A stretch of DNA of 64,000 nucleotides from Sphingobacteriales bacterium (GTDB lineage Bacteria; Bacteroidota; Bacteroidia; Chitinophagales; Chitinophagaceae): contig JACRJO010000022.1 in NCBI GenBank assembly GCA_016219985.1, positions 273,609-337,608 of the forward strand, given 5' to 3'. The notes below the pieces were generated by a model. The model searched no databases and was not told the DNA's origin. It worked only from the letters and a program-made list of their open reading frames with translations. The translations under genes and the position numbers were made by a program. Positions 27,785 through 35,792 of the stretch are shown here, piece after piece (position 1 is the first letter of the stretch; each line of letters starts with the position of its first letter).

Positions 27785-29200
27785 ATGTCACACAAGTACA
27801 GTTTTTTTGGCGCGGTGGAAAAAAGTTTCGACAAGGCGGCCAAATTCACGAAATGGGACAAAGGCGTCCTGGAGCAGATCCGCCAGTGTAATGCAGTTTA
27901 CCAGATCCGTTTCCCCATCAAGAGAGATGACGGGACCGTTGAAGTGATCGAAGCCTACCGGGTACAGCACTCCCATCACAAGACCCCGTGTAAAGGAGGG
28001 ATCCGCTTTGCCGCCGAAGTAAACCAGGATGAAGTGATGGCCCTGGCCGCGCTGATGACCTATAAATGCACCATCGTGGATGTGCCTTTTGGCGGCGCCA
28101 AGGGGGGTATCAAGATCGATCCGAAAAAATATTCTCCCTACGAACTGGAAAAGATCACCCGCCGCTATACGGCCGAACTGATCCGCAAGAACTTTATCGG
28201 GCCGGGCACGGATGTACCCGCTCCTGATTACGGGACCGGCGAACGGGAAATGTCCTGGATCCTCGATACGTATACGGCTATGCATCCGGGTGAGATTGAT
28301 GCCGCCGGTTGCGTGACCGGTAAGCCCATCTCGCAGGGAGGTGTACGGGGCCGCCGCGAAGCCACCGGGCTCGGGGTATTCTTCGGGATCCGCGAAGTCT
28401 GCAATATGGCAGATATCATGAAGAAGCTCGGACTGGAAACCGGTGTGGAAGGGAAAAATGTGATCGTGCAGGGACTGGGTAATGTGGGATACCATTCCGC
28501 TAAATTCTTCCAGGATGCGGGTGCAAAGATCATTGCGCTGGCTGAATATGAAGGAGCCATCTGGAACAAGGAGGGGCTGGATGTGGATGCGGTATTCCAG
28601 CACCGGAAAAAAACCGGCTCCATCCTGAACTATCCCGGCGCCACTAATTTCGCCAAAACAGGGGAAGCCCTCGAAATGGAATGCGATATCCTGATCCCGG
28701 CCGCGCTGGAGAATGTGATCGATGGGAAAAACGCCCCGCATGTAAAAGCCAAACTGATCGGCGAGGCCGCCAATGGCCCGTTGTCACCCGAGGCCGATGA
28801 AATATTCGCCCAGCGCGGAATCATCGTGGTACCGGATATGTACCTGAACGCCGGCGGGGTGACGGTTTCCTATTTCGAATGGCTGAAGAACCTGAGCCAT
28901 GTACGCTATGGCCGCCTCGAAAAACGCTTTACCGAGAACATGAATACGCATATCCTCGGCCAGATCGAGGAACTCAGCGGGAAGAAAGTAAAAGGCAATG
29001 CCCGTGATATGATCATGCACGGACCGGATGAAGTGGACCTGGTGTACAGCGGTCTCGAAGAAACCATGATAAATGCCACCCGCGAGATCATGGATGTCTG
29101 GAAATCCAATCCCGATATCCCCGATATGCGGACCGCCGCTTATGTAGTGGCGATCAATAAAGTGGCTACTGCTTATGCAGAACTGGGTATCTTCCCGTAA
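27785..29200 (+). CDS. Glu/Leu/Phe/Val dehydrogenase (glutamate dehydrogenase)
   Basis: This 471-residue enzyme catalyses reversible oxidative deamination of glutamate (or a related amino acid). The catalytic lysine region is PFGGAKGG (Lys106), the proton-shuttle Asp is in PAPDYGT (Asp148), and the NAD-binding motif is GLGNVG (230-235). The sequence groups with hexameric GDHs of about 410-470 residues and has an extended C-terminal segment (about 400-460). Whether it uses NAD or NADP, and whether it prefers Glu, is not decided by visible residues. It stands alone between two strong terminators. Confidence 0.92.
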   Translation: MSHKYSFFGAVEKSFDKAAKFTKWDKGVLEQIRQCNAVYQIRFPIKRDDGTVEVIEAYRVQHSHHKTPCKGGIRFAAEVNQDEVMALAALMTYKCTIVDVPFGGAKGGIKIDPKKYSPYELEKITRRYTAELIRKNFIGPGTDVPAPDYGTGEREMSWILDTYTAMHPGEIDAAGCVTGKPISQGGVRGRREATGLGVFFGIREVCNMADIMKKLGLETGVEGKNVIVQGLGNVGYHSAKFFQDAGAKIIALAEYEGAIWNKEGLDVDAVFQHRKKTGSILNYPGATNFAKTGEALEMECDILIPAALENVIDGKNAPHVKAKLIGEAANGPLSPEADEIFAQRGIIVVPDMYLNAGGVTVSYFEWLKNLSHVRYGRLEKRFTENMNTHILGQIEELSGKKVKGNARDMIMHGPDEVDLVYSGLEETMINATREIMDVWKSNPDIPDMRTAAYVVAINKVATAYAELGIFP

Positions 29201-29232
29201 TAGTATATAAAGCCAGACCAATTGCTTATACC

Positions 29233-29264
29233 AATCCCGCCGCTTTGTGGCGGGATTTTTTTTG
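29233..29264 (+). terminator. Terminator after glutamate dehydrogenase
   Basis: AATCCCGCC (29233-29241) pairs with GGCGGGATT (29249-29257) and is followed by a run of T. Confidence 0.92.
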
Positions 29265-29380
29265 ACCCATTATCGCAATGCTAAAAAAAGCACCTTAGCT
29301 AAAGCCCCGGCTGATAATTTGAGTTGTAAAAGCAGGCGGCAGTTTGTATATTCGGAAACACATACGTTGGGCTCGATTTT

Positions 29381-29986
29381 ATGAACCAAATAATCCTAAT
29401 AGGCTTTTCAACAACTGGAAAAACTTCTTTGATCAAAAAGATCAAGGAATGCATACCAGATTGTACGAGAAAACCGTACGACACCGATAAGGTAATCTCC
29501 GAAGACTTTGACGGTAGTATTTCGAATATTTTTTATCAACTTGGAAGGGGAAATGCGCTTTCTGAAATATTAAGCAGGGAAAAGAAAATCATTAGTGACC
29601 TAACCTACTTACCAGACAATTTGATTATTGCTGCAGGTCCCGGAGTTCCCTTCCATGAAAATTTCAAAAATTATCTTTCCGTAAAAAAACCATACGTAAT
29701 ATTACTGGAAAACTCTGCGGAGAATATCTATGAAAACTTAAAAAAAAGGCGGCAAGATTTACAAAATAGATTAGAATATCCAAGACCTGATTTCGGCATC
29801 TGGGATATTGGAGTAATGGCAGATGAAAACAATATTGAATATGACAAAGAATCTGCGGTAACAAAAATTGACTTTTTATTAAACCAGAGAGGCCCAACAT
29901 ATAGGTCGTTTGCCAATTTCACTTTCAAGACTAATGAAGTATTAAGTGATTCTAGGTTACCTGAAGAAATTTTAAATATCCTATAA
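29381..29986 (+). CDS. AT-rich P-loop protein, shikimate-kinase-like N-terminus
   Basis: This 201-residue protein has the Walker A motif GFSTTGKTS (8-16), followed by YDTDK, as in shikimate kinase-type NMP kinases. The rest (residues 60-201) shows no shikimate-binding or lid signature I recognise, apart from KKRRQDLQNRLEYPRP, which may be a lid-like basic region. Base composition is clearly lower in GC than the neighbours (for example 20 of 60 bases at 29701-29760), and codon use is AT-ending, suggesting recent acquisition. The start follows a near-consensus -7 box (TATATTCG, around 29346). Function is unknown beyond nucleotide binding. Confidence 0.7.
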   Translation: MNQIILIGFSTTGKTSLIKKIKECIPDCTRKPYDTDKVISEDFDGSISNIFYQLGRGNALSEILSREKKIISDLTYLPDNLIIAAGPGVPFHENFKNYLSVKKPYVILLENSAENIYENLKKRRQDLQNRLEYPRPDFGIWDIGVMADENNIEYDKESAVTKIDFLLNQRGPTYRSFANFTFKTNEVLSDSRLPEEILNIL

Positions 29987-30198
29987 AAATATCAGCCAAA
30001 CAAGATTTTCTACAATGCTGACTGTGGAATATGCTCTCGTCGATATATTGCCGCTCCGCTGTTGTTCCGGCTGACGAATACAGCTCGTTTACAAACCATA
30101 TTTTCTTCTTTGTTAACTTTACTCATTAACAATCCAGGCTGATGTGACGGCATAACGCCGGATCGCAAAACCCATCCATAGAATCGCCCACCTTAACA

Positions 30199-30753
30199 AT
30201 GCACAAAAAACGACACATATTTGTCATCATCGGAAGCGCGGCCCGGCAATCCGCCAACCAACGCCTTATCGACTATTTCGCCCGGCTGACAGCGGGGCAG
30301 TTTGAACTAACTATCTGCAGGGACCTGAAGACCCTTCCCCATTTCGACCCGGACCTCTCGGCGGATAATCCGCCGGAGGAGATCAAACACTTCCGGCAGG
30401 AGATTGAAAAAGCAGACGGCATCATCATCTGCACCCCCGAATATGTATTCAGCATTCCCAGCGGACTGAAGAATGCAATTGAGTGGTGCGTCTCCACCAC
30501 CCTGTTTTCCGGTAAGCCAACCGGCCTGATCACCGCTTCCGCCCACGGGCAGAAAGGACAGGAAGAATTAAAACTGATCATGAAAACAGTGATGGCCAGG
30601 TTTACAGCCGAAACCACTCTTTTAATCCCCGGTATAAAGGGGAAAATAAATGAAGATGGAGAGATCACCGACAGCCGTACTAAAGAAGAGCTGGAAAAAT
30701 TCAGTATTGCCTTCAGCCGTTTAGTTAATATGCCGGTTCCCGGTAATGTTTAG
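30199..30753 (+). CDS. NADPH-dependent FMN reductase family protein
   Basis: This 184-residue flavodoxin-fold oxidoreductase begins with VIIGSAARQSANQRLID, the FMN phosphate-binding loop of the family, followed by CTPEYVFSIPSGLKNAIEW, the classic NPEYN-like signature of ArsH/YieF-type reductases. It would reduce FMN, quinones or other acceptors with NAD(P)H. The specific substrate is unknown. The 212-bp spacer upstream holds no gene. It precedes the DinB gene on the same strand. Confidence 0.88.
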   Translation: MHKKRHIFVIIGSAARQSANQRLIDYFARLTAGQFELTICRDLKTLPHFDPDLSADNPPEEIKHFRQEIEKADGIIICTPEYVFSIPSGLKNAIEWCVSTTLFSGKPTGLITASAHGQKGQEELKLIMKTVMARFTAETTLLIPGIKGKINEDGEITDSRTKEELEKFSIAFSRLVNMPVPGNV

Positions 30754-30799
30754 CTTTGCGTGCGGAGAGAACAGTGCTGACCGGGGTAACTGAAGTCCA

Positions 30800-30807
30800 T
30801 AATTTTG
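30800..30807 (+). promoter_or_regulatory. Putative -7 box for the DinB-family gene
   Basis: TAATTTTG followed by C matches TAnnTTTGC and lies 21 bp before the ATG. A second full match, TAGCTTTG, is at 30751-30758 across the end of the previous gene. Confidence 0.5.
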
Positions 30808-30828
30808 CAATAAAATAAATCCTGGAAT

Positions 30829-31299
30829 ATGAGCCTGACAAAACAAATAGCGAAACAGTTCAGGGCGGTCCAAACCGGTGGCAACTGGACCGCCTCTAAC
30901 CTGCAGGATGCCCTGGCGGGGCTTGACTGGCAGCAGGCAAACAAAAAGCTGGATTCTTTTAATACCATCGTGGCCCTTGTTTACCATATAAATTATTATG
31001 TAAGCGCCGTCTGCAAGGTCCTCGAAGGAGAAGCACTGAATGCAAAGGATAAATACAGTTTTGACCACCCGCCTGTTCAGTCAGCCGAAGACTGGAATAA
31101 ACTGCTGGATCAAACCCGGGCGGATGCGGAACGGTTTGCCCGACTGGTTGAGCAACTGCCCGACAACAAGCTGACCGAAACCTTCGTTGATGAGAAATAT
31201 GGTACTTATTACCGGAACCTCACCGGGGTCATTGAGCATACCCACTATCACCTGGGGCAGATTGTTATACTAAAAAAGTTGCTGCAAGCCGGCCATTAA
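30829..31299 (+). CDS. DinB-like four-helix-bundle protein
   Basis: This 156-residue helical protein of the DinB/YfiT superfamily has the expected metal ligands His53 (VYHINYYV), His137 and His141 (HTHYHLGQ). Members bind Ni, Zn or Fe; some are thiol transferases (bacillithiol or mycothiol S-transferases), and most are uncharacterised. The C-terminal third is duplicated directly downstream as a damaged copy. No operon partner is evident. Confidence 0.85.
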   Translation: MSLTKQIAKQFRAVQTGGNWTASNLQDALAGLDWQQANKKLDSFNTIVALVYHINYYVSAVCKVLEGEALNAKDKYSFDHPPVQSAEDWNKLLDQTRADAERFARLVEQLPDNKLTETFVDEKYGTYYRNLTGVIEHTHYHLGQIVILKKLLQAGH

Positions 31300-31329
31300 C
31301 CCGCCTTCAGTATCGTCACGGCGAGGCAG

Positions 31330-31493
31330 GCCCGCCTTGTTGAGCAACTGCCCGACAACAAACTGACCGAAACCTTCGCTGATGAGAAATACGGTACTTA
31401 TTACCGGAACCTCACCGGGGTCATTGAGTATACCCACTATCACCTGGGGGCAGATTGTTATACTAAAAAAGTTGCTGAAGGCCGGCCATTAAC
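31330..31493 (+). pseudogene. Tandem partial duplicate of the DinB gene 3' end
   Basis: This stretch repeats 31138-31300 with about 8 substitutions and one inserted G (a run of five G instead of four in CACCTGGGGGCAG), which shifts the frame. The metal-ligand codon CAT (His137) has become TAT. It has no start codon of its own and follows a 29-bp spacer containing CGGCGAGGCAGG, a piece of the GC-rich repeat family seen at 11192 and 60127. It is a dead copy. Confidence 0.9.
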
Positions 31494-31539
31494 TACCGAC
31501 TAAAGACTACCGACTAAAGACTACCAACTACTAACTAAC
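31491..31539. repeat. Tandem heptamer array, ACTANNN family
   Basis: Seven consecutive 7-bp units read AACTACC, GACTAAA, GACTACC, GACTAAA, GACTACC, AACTACT, AACTAAC. They start at the end of the duplicated DinB tail. This is the longest perfect-register array of the family in the window. Confidence 0.9.
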
Positions 31540-31636
31540 TCCCCGACCGTTTACCCCTGAAAACCGCCGGTTGACGGTAAGTACTACGGCGGGAGACCCT
31601 GATTTCCTACATTCGCATAACAAAAAATCATAAACC

Positions 31637-32344
31637 ATGAAACATTTTTTTTTGGCCCTGCTGAGCATGGCTGTTCTGTCCGCACAGGCACAGACCGTGG
31701 AGGAGATCATACAGAAATACAATGCGGCCCTCGGGGGACTGGATTCCTTCAACAAAGTAACTACCCAGAAAATAACGGGCGTCGTTTCCACGCAGGGCAA
31801 TGATCTGCCCCTGACCGTACAGGTGATCAATGGCAAGGCCCTGCGGGTGGATGTGGATGTAATGGGACAATCCGTAGTGAATGTCTATTTTAACGGAAGC
31901 GGCTGGAAGATCAATCCTTTTGCCGGCGCCACAGAGGCCACCGATGTAACAGGAGCTGAACTGAATGAATATAAAACGCAAACTTTTGTGGCCAGCAACC
32001 TGATGGATTATAAGAACCGCGGCCACCAGCTGGAACTCGTTGGACAGGAAGAAACGGAGGGTGTGAAAGTATTCAACCTCAAACTGACCAGCAAGGATGA
32101 TGGCAAAGTGAGCAATTATTATATCAGCACCAGCGATTACCTGCTGATCAAGTCCGTTGGTACACGGGAAATACAGGGACAGGAAGTCGAGATCAGCACT
32201 TTTTATTCCAACTATAAAGATTTCGGGGGACTGAAATTTGCCTGCACCCGCAGCCAGCAGGCCAACGGGCAGGTATTCCAGGAAGTGAACTATGATAAAG
32301 TGGAACTGAATGTACCGGTGGATGAAGCCATTTTCAAAAAATAA
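31637..32344 (+). CDS. LolA-like outer-membrane lipoprotein-sorting family protein
   Basis: This 235-residue secreted protein has a signal peptide at about 1-19 (cleavage after AQAQ). The mature part is an antiparallel beta-sheet pattern typical of LolA/LppX-like proteins: VEEIIQKYNAALGG at the start, then alternating beta-strands ending in YDKVELNVPVDEAIFKK, a common tail of this superfamily in Bacteroidota. A periplasmic lipid or lipoprotein carrier role is plausible, but paralogues are many and poorly characterised. A strong terminator follows. Confidence 0.78.
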   Translation: MKHFFLALLSMAVLSAQAQTVEEIIQKYNAALGGLDSFNKVTTQKITGVVSTQGNDLPLTVQVINGKALRVDVDVMGQSVVNVYFNGSGWKINPFAGATEATDVTGAELNEYKTQTFVASNLMDYKNRGHQLELVGQEETEGVKVFNLKLTSKDDGKVSNYYISTSDYLLIKSVGTREIQGQEVEISTFYSNYKDFGGLKFACTRSQQANGQVFQEVNYDKVELNVPVDEAIFKK

Positions 32345-32367
32345 CCGGCCGGTAATAAAAAAAAATA

Positions 32368-32390
32368 AAAACCGCGGCGGCGGTTTTTTT
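32368..32390 (+). terminator. Terminator between convergent genes
   Basis: AAAACCGC (32368-32375) pairs with GCGGTTTT (32380-32387), followed by T residues. The A-run before the stem means it could also end the minus-strand gene at 32389. Confidence 0.88.
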
Positions 32391-32826
32391 ATTGCATCAA
32401 AGGCAGTTCACTGATCAGCCGGAGCCCGCTTTCATCTTTCACCCATCCATGAGTGGTATTGCCATTGGTGATCACCAGGTAATTTACGGGTACCCCGAGG
32501 TGATAGCGAAGTACCTGTTGCAGTACCGGCTCATCCAGTTTTACTTCCGGCGCCTTGCATTCCACCATCAGCCAGGGCTGGTGCGCTTTATTGTACACCA
32601 GTATATCAAACCGCTTGATCCGCTCCCCCAGCTGAATTTCCTTTTCCAGCGCGATCAGGGAAGATGGGTAACCCATCACCTGCACCAGGTAGCTGACAAG
32701 ATTCTGCCGCACCCATTCCTCGGGTGTCAGCAACAGCCATTTTTTCCGGATCGGGTCAAAAATAAATTTTTTACCCCCCTCCTCTTTCACCCGGAAAGCC
32801 GGTTCGGGGTATTGGATGGAAATCAT
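32389..32826 (-). CDS. Orphan HsdR-N-like PD-(D/E)XK nuclease-domain protein
   Basis: This 145-residue protein resembles the type I restriction HsdR N-terminal domain. The nuclease motif is visible: Asp74 in RFDILVYN, then Glu89-x-Lys91 in MVECKAP. No helicase, HsdM or HsdS is adjacent, so it is not a restriction system. Such short solitary proteins are common in Bacteroidota, and their role is unknown. Confidence 0.8.
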   Translation of the reverse strand: MISIQYPEPAFRVKEEGGKKFIFDPIRKKWLLLTPEEWVRQNLVSYLVQVMGYPSSLIALEKEIQLGERIKRFDILVYNKAHQPWLMVECKAPEVKLDEPVLQQVLRYHLGVPVNYLVITNGNTTHGWVKDESGLRLISELPLMQ

Positions 32827-32913
32827 GAATCAAATGTACTATAGCCGGTCCTAACTTTTACAGGGAATCATCAAAGGACGATACAGTCCCGGTAATTGTT
32901 TAAATTCGCTGGT

Positions 32914-33684
32914 ATGAAGACAAAAGAAGAAATTGTACACAACTGGTTGCCCCGTTATACCGGGGAGCAGTTAGCGAATTTTGGGGATTATGTACTGCTG
33001 ACCAATTTCAGCAATTATGTACACATGTTTGCCGAATGGAATAATGTCAAAGTGATCGGGGAAGATAAGCCCATGCAGTGCGCCACGGCCAACCGGATCA
33101 CCATTATCAACTTCGGAATGGGCAGCCCTACGGCGGCCACCATTATGGACCTGCTGACGGCGATTAACCCCAAAGCGGTATTGTTCCTGGGAAAATGCGG
33201 GGGCCTGAAAAAAAGAAATAAGATCGGGGACCTGATTCTGCCCATCGCCGCGATACGGGGCGAAGGTACCTCCAACGACTACTTCCCCGCTGAAGTGCCT
33301 GCCCTGCCGGCCTTCGCCCTGCAAAAAGCCGTATCCACCACCATCCGCGATTATGAAGTGGATTACTGGACCGGAACCGTGTACACCACCAACCGCCGTG
33401 TCTGGGAACACGACGAACCTTTTAAAGAATACCTGCAGAAAGTAAGGGCCTACGCCATTGATATGGAAACCGCCACCATTTTTACCGTTGGTTTCTATAA
33501 CAAGATCCCCACGGGCGCCCTGCTGCTGGTCAGCGACCAGCCCATGATACCCGAAGGAGTGAAAACAGAGGAAAGCGATAAGAAAGTTACTGCCAGTTTT
33601 GTAGAAAATCATTTGAAAATAGGGATCGACTCCCTCAAGCAACTGATCAATGACGGGCATACCGTCCGTCACCTTAAATTCTAA
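32914..33684 (+). CDS. amn: AMP nucleosidase, short form
   Basis: This 256-residue purine nucleoside phosphorylase-fold protein would hydrolyse AMP to adenine and ribose-5-phosphate. Key stretches are NFGMGSPTAATIMDLL and FLGKCGGLKKRNKIGDLILP (phosphate and base site), then AIDMETATIF with the catalytic Glu and LLVSDQPMIPEG. The ATG at 32914 was preferred to a TTG six codons earlier because it begins the typical KTKEEIV helix. It lacks the N-terminal regulatory domain of E. coli Amn, as is usual in Bacteroidota. Confidence 0.92.
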   Translation: MKTKEEIVHNWLPRYTGEQLANFGDYVLLTNFSNYVHMFAEWNNVKVIGEDKPMQCATANRITIINFGMGSPTAATIMDLLTAINPKAVLFLGKCGGLKKRNKIGDLILPIAAIRGEGTSNDYFPAEVPALPAFALQKAVSTTIRDYEVDYWTGTVYTTNRRVWEHDEPFKEYLQKVRAYAIDMETATIFTVGFYNKIPTGALLLVSDQPMIPEGVKTEESDKKVTASFVENHLKIGIDSLKQLINDGHTVRHLKF

Positions 33685-33696
33685 AAAACAAAAACC

Positions 33697-34071
33697 ATGC
33701 GACTCCTACTCCTGCTCAGCAGCATTTTCCTGCTTTCCGTTTCAGCGGAAACCTGTAACAAAAAAAACAAAGACCGGGTCTACAAAGGCAAGCTGGAAGT
33801 GGCCGGTATCTGTATGAATTATACCATCGGCCTGCTGGAGGGAAAGATCGATACGGCCCTGATCGTTCCTTCCTGGAAGGATGATGTGACCGGGAAAACC
33901 TATTCCGATGTGTTCAGGCTGGGCAATCCCTGTAATTTTCCCTCCACGCTGAAACAGGGCGACACTTTTTATTTCACAATTGATAATGAAAAGGAACAGC
34001 CCTGTGCGGTGTGCATGGCCTATTACCCGACACCTTCCCGGTCGCTTCGGATAAAAGTGATTCAACCCTGA
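33697..34071 (+). CDS. Small secreted protein of unknown function
   Basis: This 124-residue protein has a signal peptide (1-17, cleaved near VSAE). The mature part has five cysteines (CNKK, ICMN, GNPCN, CAVCM), suggesting disulfides, and a mostly beta pattern. I do not recognise the family. It follows amn by 12 bp, and its stop overlaps the ABC ATPase start (TGATG), so all three may share a transcript. Confidence 0.7.
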   Translation: MRLLLLLSSIFLLSVSAETCNKKNKDRVYKGKLEVAGICMNYTIGLLEGKIDTALIVPSWKDDVTGKTYSDVFRLGNPCNFPSTLKQGDTFYFTIDNEKEQPCAVCMAYYPTPSRSLRIKVIQP

Positions 34072-35792
34072 TGCATCCCCTTCTCTGTATAAAAAACCTG
34101 AGTGTTGATTTTACGGCAGAATCAGGGGTTACGCATGCATTAAAGAATATCAGTTTCACGGTGAACCGCGGTGAGATCCTCGCCCTTGTGGGAGAATCCG
34201 GATCCGGCAAATCCGTTACTTCTCTTTCCATCCTGCAATTGCTGCCATCGCCGCCCGCCCTTTATACGGCCGGTGAAATTTTATTTTCAGAAGAAGGGAA
34301 TACGGTTACCAGCCTGCTGAAAAGGGACCGCTACGGTATGCAGGATATCCGCGGCAACAAGATTGCCATGATCTTCCAGGAACCCATGACCTCGCTGAAC
34401 CCGGTACTCAGTTGCGGTAACCAGGTAATGGAAGCCATCCTGCAGCATAAAAAAATAACGAGGGCCGCTGCCCGCCGGCAAACCATTGCCTGGTTTGAAA
34501 AAGTAAAGCTCCCGGATCCGGGGGGTGTATTTAAACGGTACCCGCACCAGCTCAGCGGCGGACAGAAACAACGGGTGATGATCGCCATGGCTATGTGCTG
34601 CGAACCTTCCCTGCTGATCTGTGATGAACCGACCACGGCCCTGGATGTAACGGTTCAAAAAACCATCCTGCAACTCATTAAAGAACTCCAGCAGCAGTCA
34701 GGCATGGGAGTCATTTTCATCACGCATGACCTGGGCGTAGTGGCTGAAATTGCCGACCGGGCCGTCGTGATGTACAAAGGAGAGATCGTGGAGCAGGATA
34801 ATGTGAAAACTATTTTTACCCGGCCACAGCATCCTTATACCAGGGCCCTGCTGGCCTGCCGCCCGGTGAATCACCGGCGGGGCGAACGGCTGCCCGTCGT
34901 TTCGGACTTCCTGGAGCCGAAAACCAACCCGGATATCCCGGCAGTAAAAACGGCAGCCCCGGGTCTTTCTTCCTCAGCCCTTCCGCAAGAAGTACTGATG
35001 AAGGCTGAACATCTTTCTGTCTGGTTCCCGGTACAAAAAAACTTCCTGGGCAAGCCCCTGCGGTATACAAAGGCAGTGGATGACCTGAGCTTTGACCTGT
35101 ACAAGGGAGAAACCCTGGGACTGGTGGGCGAGAGTGGCTGCGGTAAAACCACCCTGGGCCGGACCCTGTTGCGGCTGATTGAACCGACTGCCGGCAAGAT
35201 CATTTATAACCAGTCCGATCTTACTGCCCGGAAAAGAACAGCGCTGCATGCTCTGCGAAAAGAGATCCAGATCATTTTCCAGGATCCTTACTCCTCGCTG
35301 AATCCCCGGTTAACGATCGGCTCCGCAATTGCCGAACCCCTGAAAGTACACCGGCTCCTTTCCACAGAAAAAGAACGGAAAGATAAAGTGACTGAACTGC
35401 TGGAAAAAGTGAACCTGCGGCCGGAACATTTTAACCGGTACCCGCATGAGTTCAGTGGTGGCCAGCGGCAACGGATCGTGATTGCGCGGGCACTGGCCCT
35501 GAACCCCTCCTTTATTGTATGTGATGAATCTGTATCCGCATTAGACGTAAGTGTGCAGGCACAGGTGCTGAACCTGCTCAATGAGTTGAAAAAAGAATTT
35601 GGCTTTACCGTGATCTTTATCTCCCATGACCTCTCGGTGGTCCGCTATATCAGCGACCGGATCATGGTAATGAATAAAGGCCGGATCGAGGAATCCGGGC
35701 CCGCCGATGAAATTTACGGGCACCCTGCATCGGATTACACGAAAAAACTGATCGCCTCCATTCCGGGGGGCTTTACGGAAACAGCCCTTTAA
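34071..35792 (+). CDS. Double-NBD ABC transporter ATPase (dipeptide/oligopeptide type)
   Basis: This 573-residue fusion carries two ATPase domains. The first has Walker A GESGSGKS (41-48) and signature LSGGQKQR; the second has GESGCGKT (353-360) and FSGGQRQR. Both have the oligopeptide-type C-terminal extension. The arrangement equals OppD-OppF fused in one chain, as in GsiA and YejF. No permease or binding-protein genes are adjacent, so its membrane partners are elsewhere. The ATG at 34071 overlaps the previous stop by one base; starts further upstream lie inside that gene. It ends 4 bp into the convergent TraB gene. Confidence 0.93.
   Translation: MHPLLCIKNLSVDFTAESGVTHALKNISFTVNRGEILALVGESGSGKSVTSLSILQLLPSPPALYTAGEILFSEEGNTVTSLLKRDRYGMQDIRGNKIAMIFQEPMTSLNPVLSCGNQVMEAILQHKKITRAAARRQTIAWFEKVKLPDPGGVFKRYPHQLSGGQKQRVMIAMAMCCEPSLLICDEPTTALDVTVQKTILQLIKELQQQSGMGVIFITHDLGVVAEIADRAVVMYKGEIVEQDNVKTIFTRPQHPYTRALLACRPVNHRRGERLPVVSDFLEPKTNPDIPAVKTAAPGLSSSALPQEVLMKAEHLSVWFPVQKNFLGKPLRYTKAVDDLSFDLYKGETLGLVGESGCGKTTLGRTLLRLIEPTAGKIIYNQSDLTARKRTALHALRKEIQIIFQDPYSSLNPRLTIGSAIAEPLKVHRLLSTEKERKDKVTELLEKVNLRPEHFNRYPHEFSGGQRQRIVIARALALNPSFIVCDESVSALDVSVQAQVLNLLNELKKEFGFTVIFISHDLSVVRYISDRIMVMNKGRIEESGPADEIYGHPASDYTKKLIASIPGGFTETAL

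Noticed and set aside
27788..28741. 317-codon minus-strand ORF within glutamate dehydrogenase
   Set aside because: It is a shadow of a well-supported gene and has no domain or start context.
29987..30198. Possible RNA gene or gene remnant in the spacer
   Set aside because: No tRNA fold, terminator or long frame is visible.
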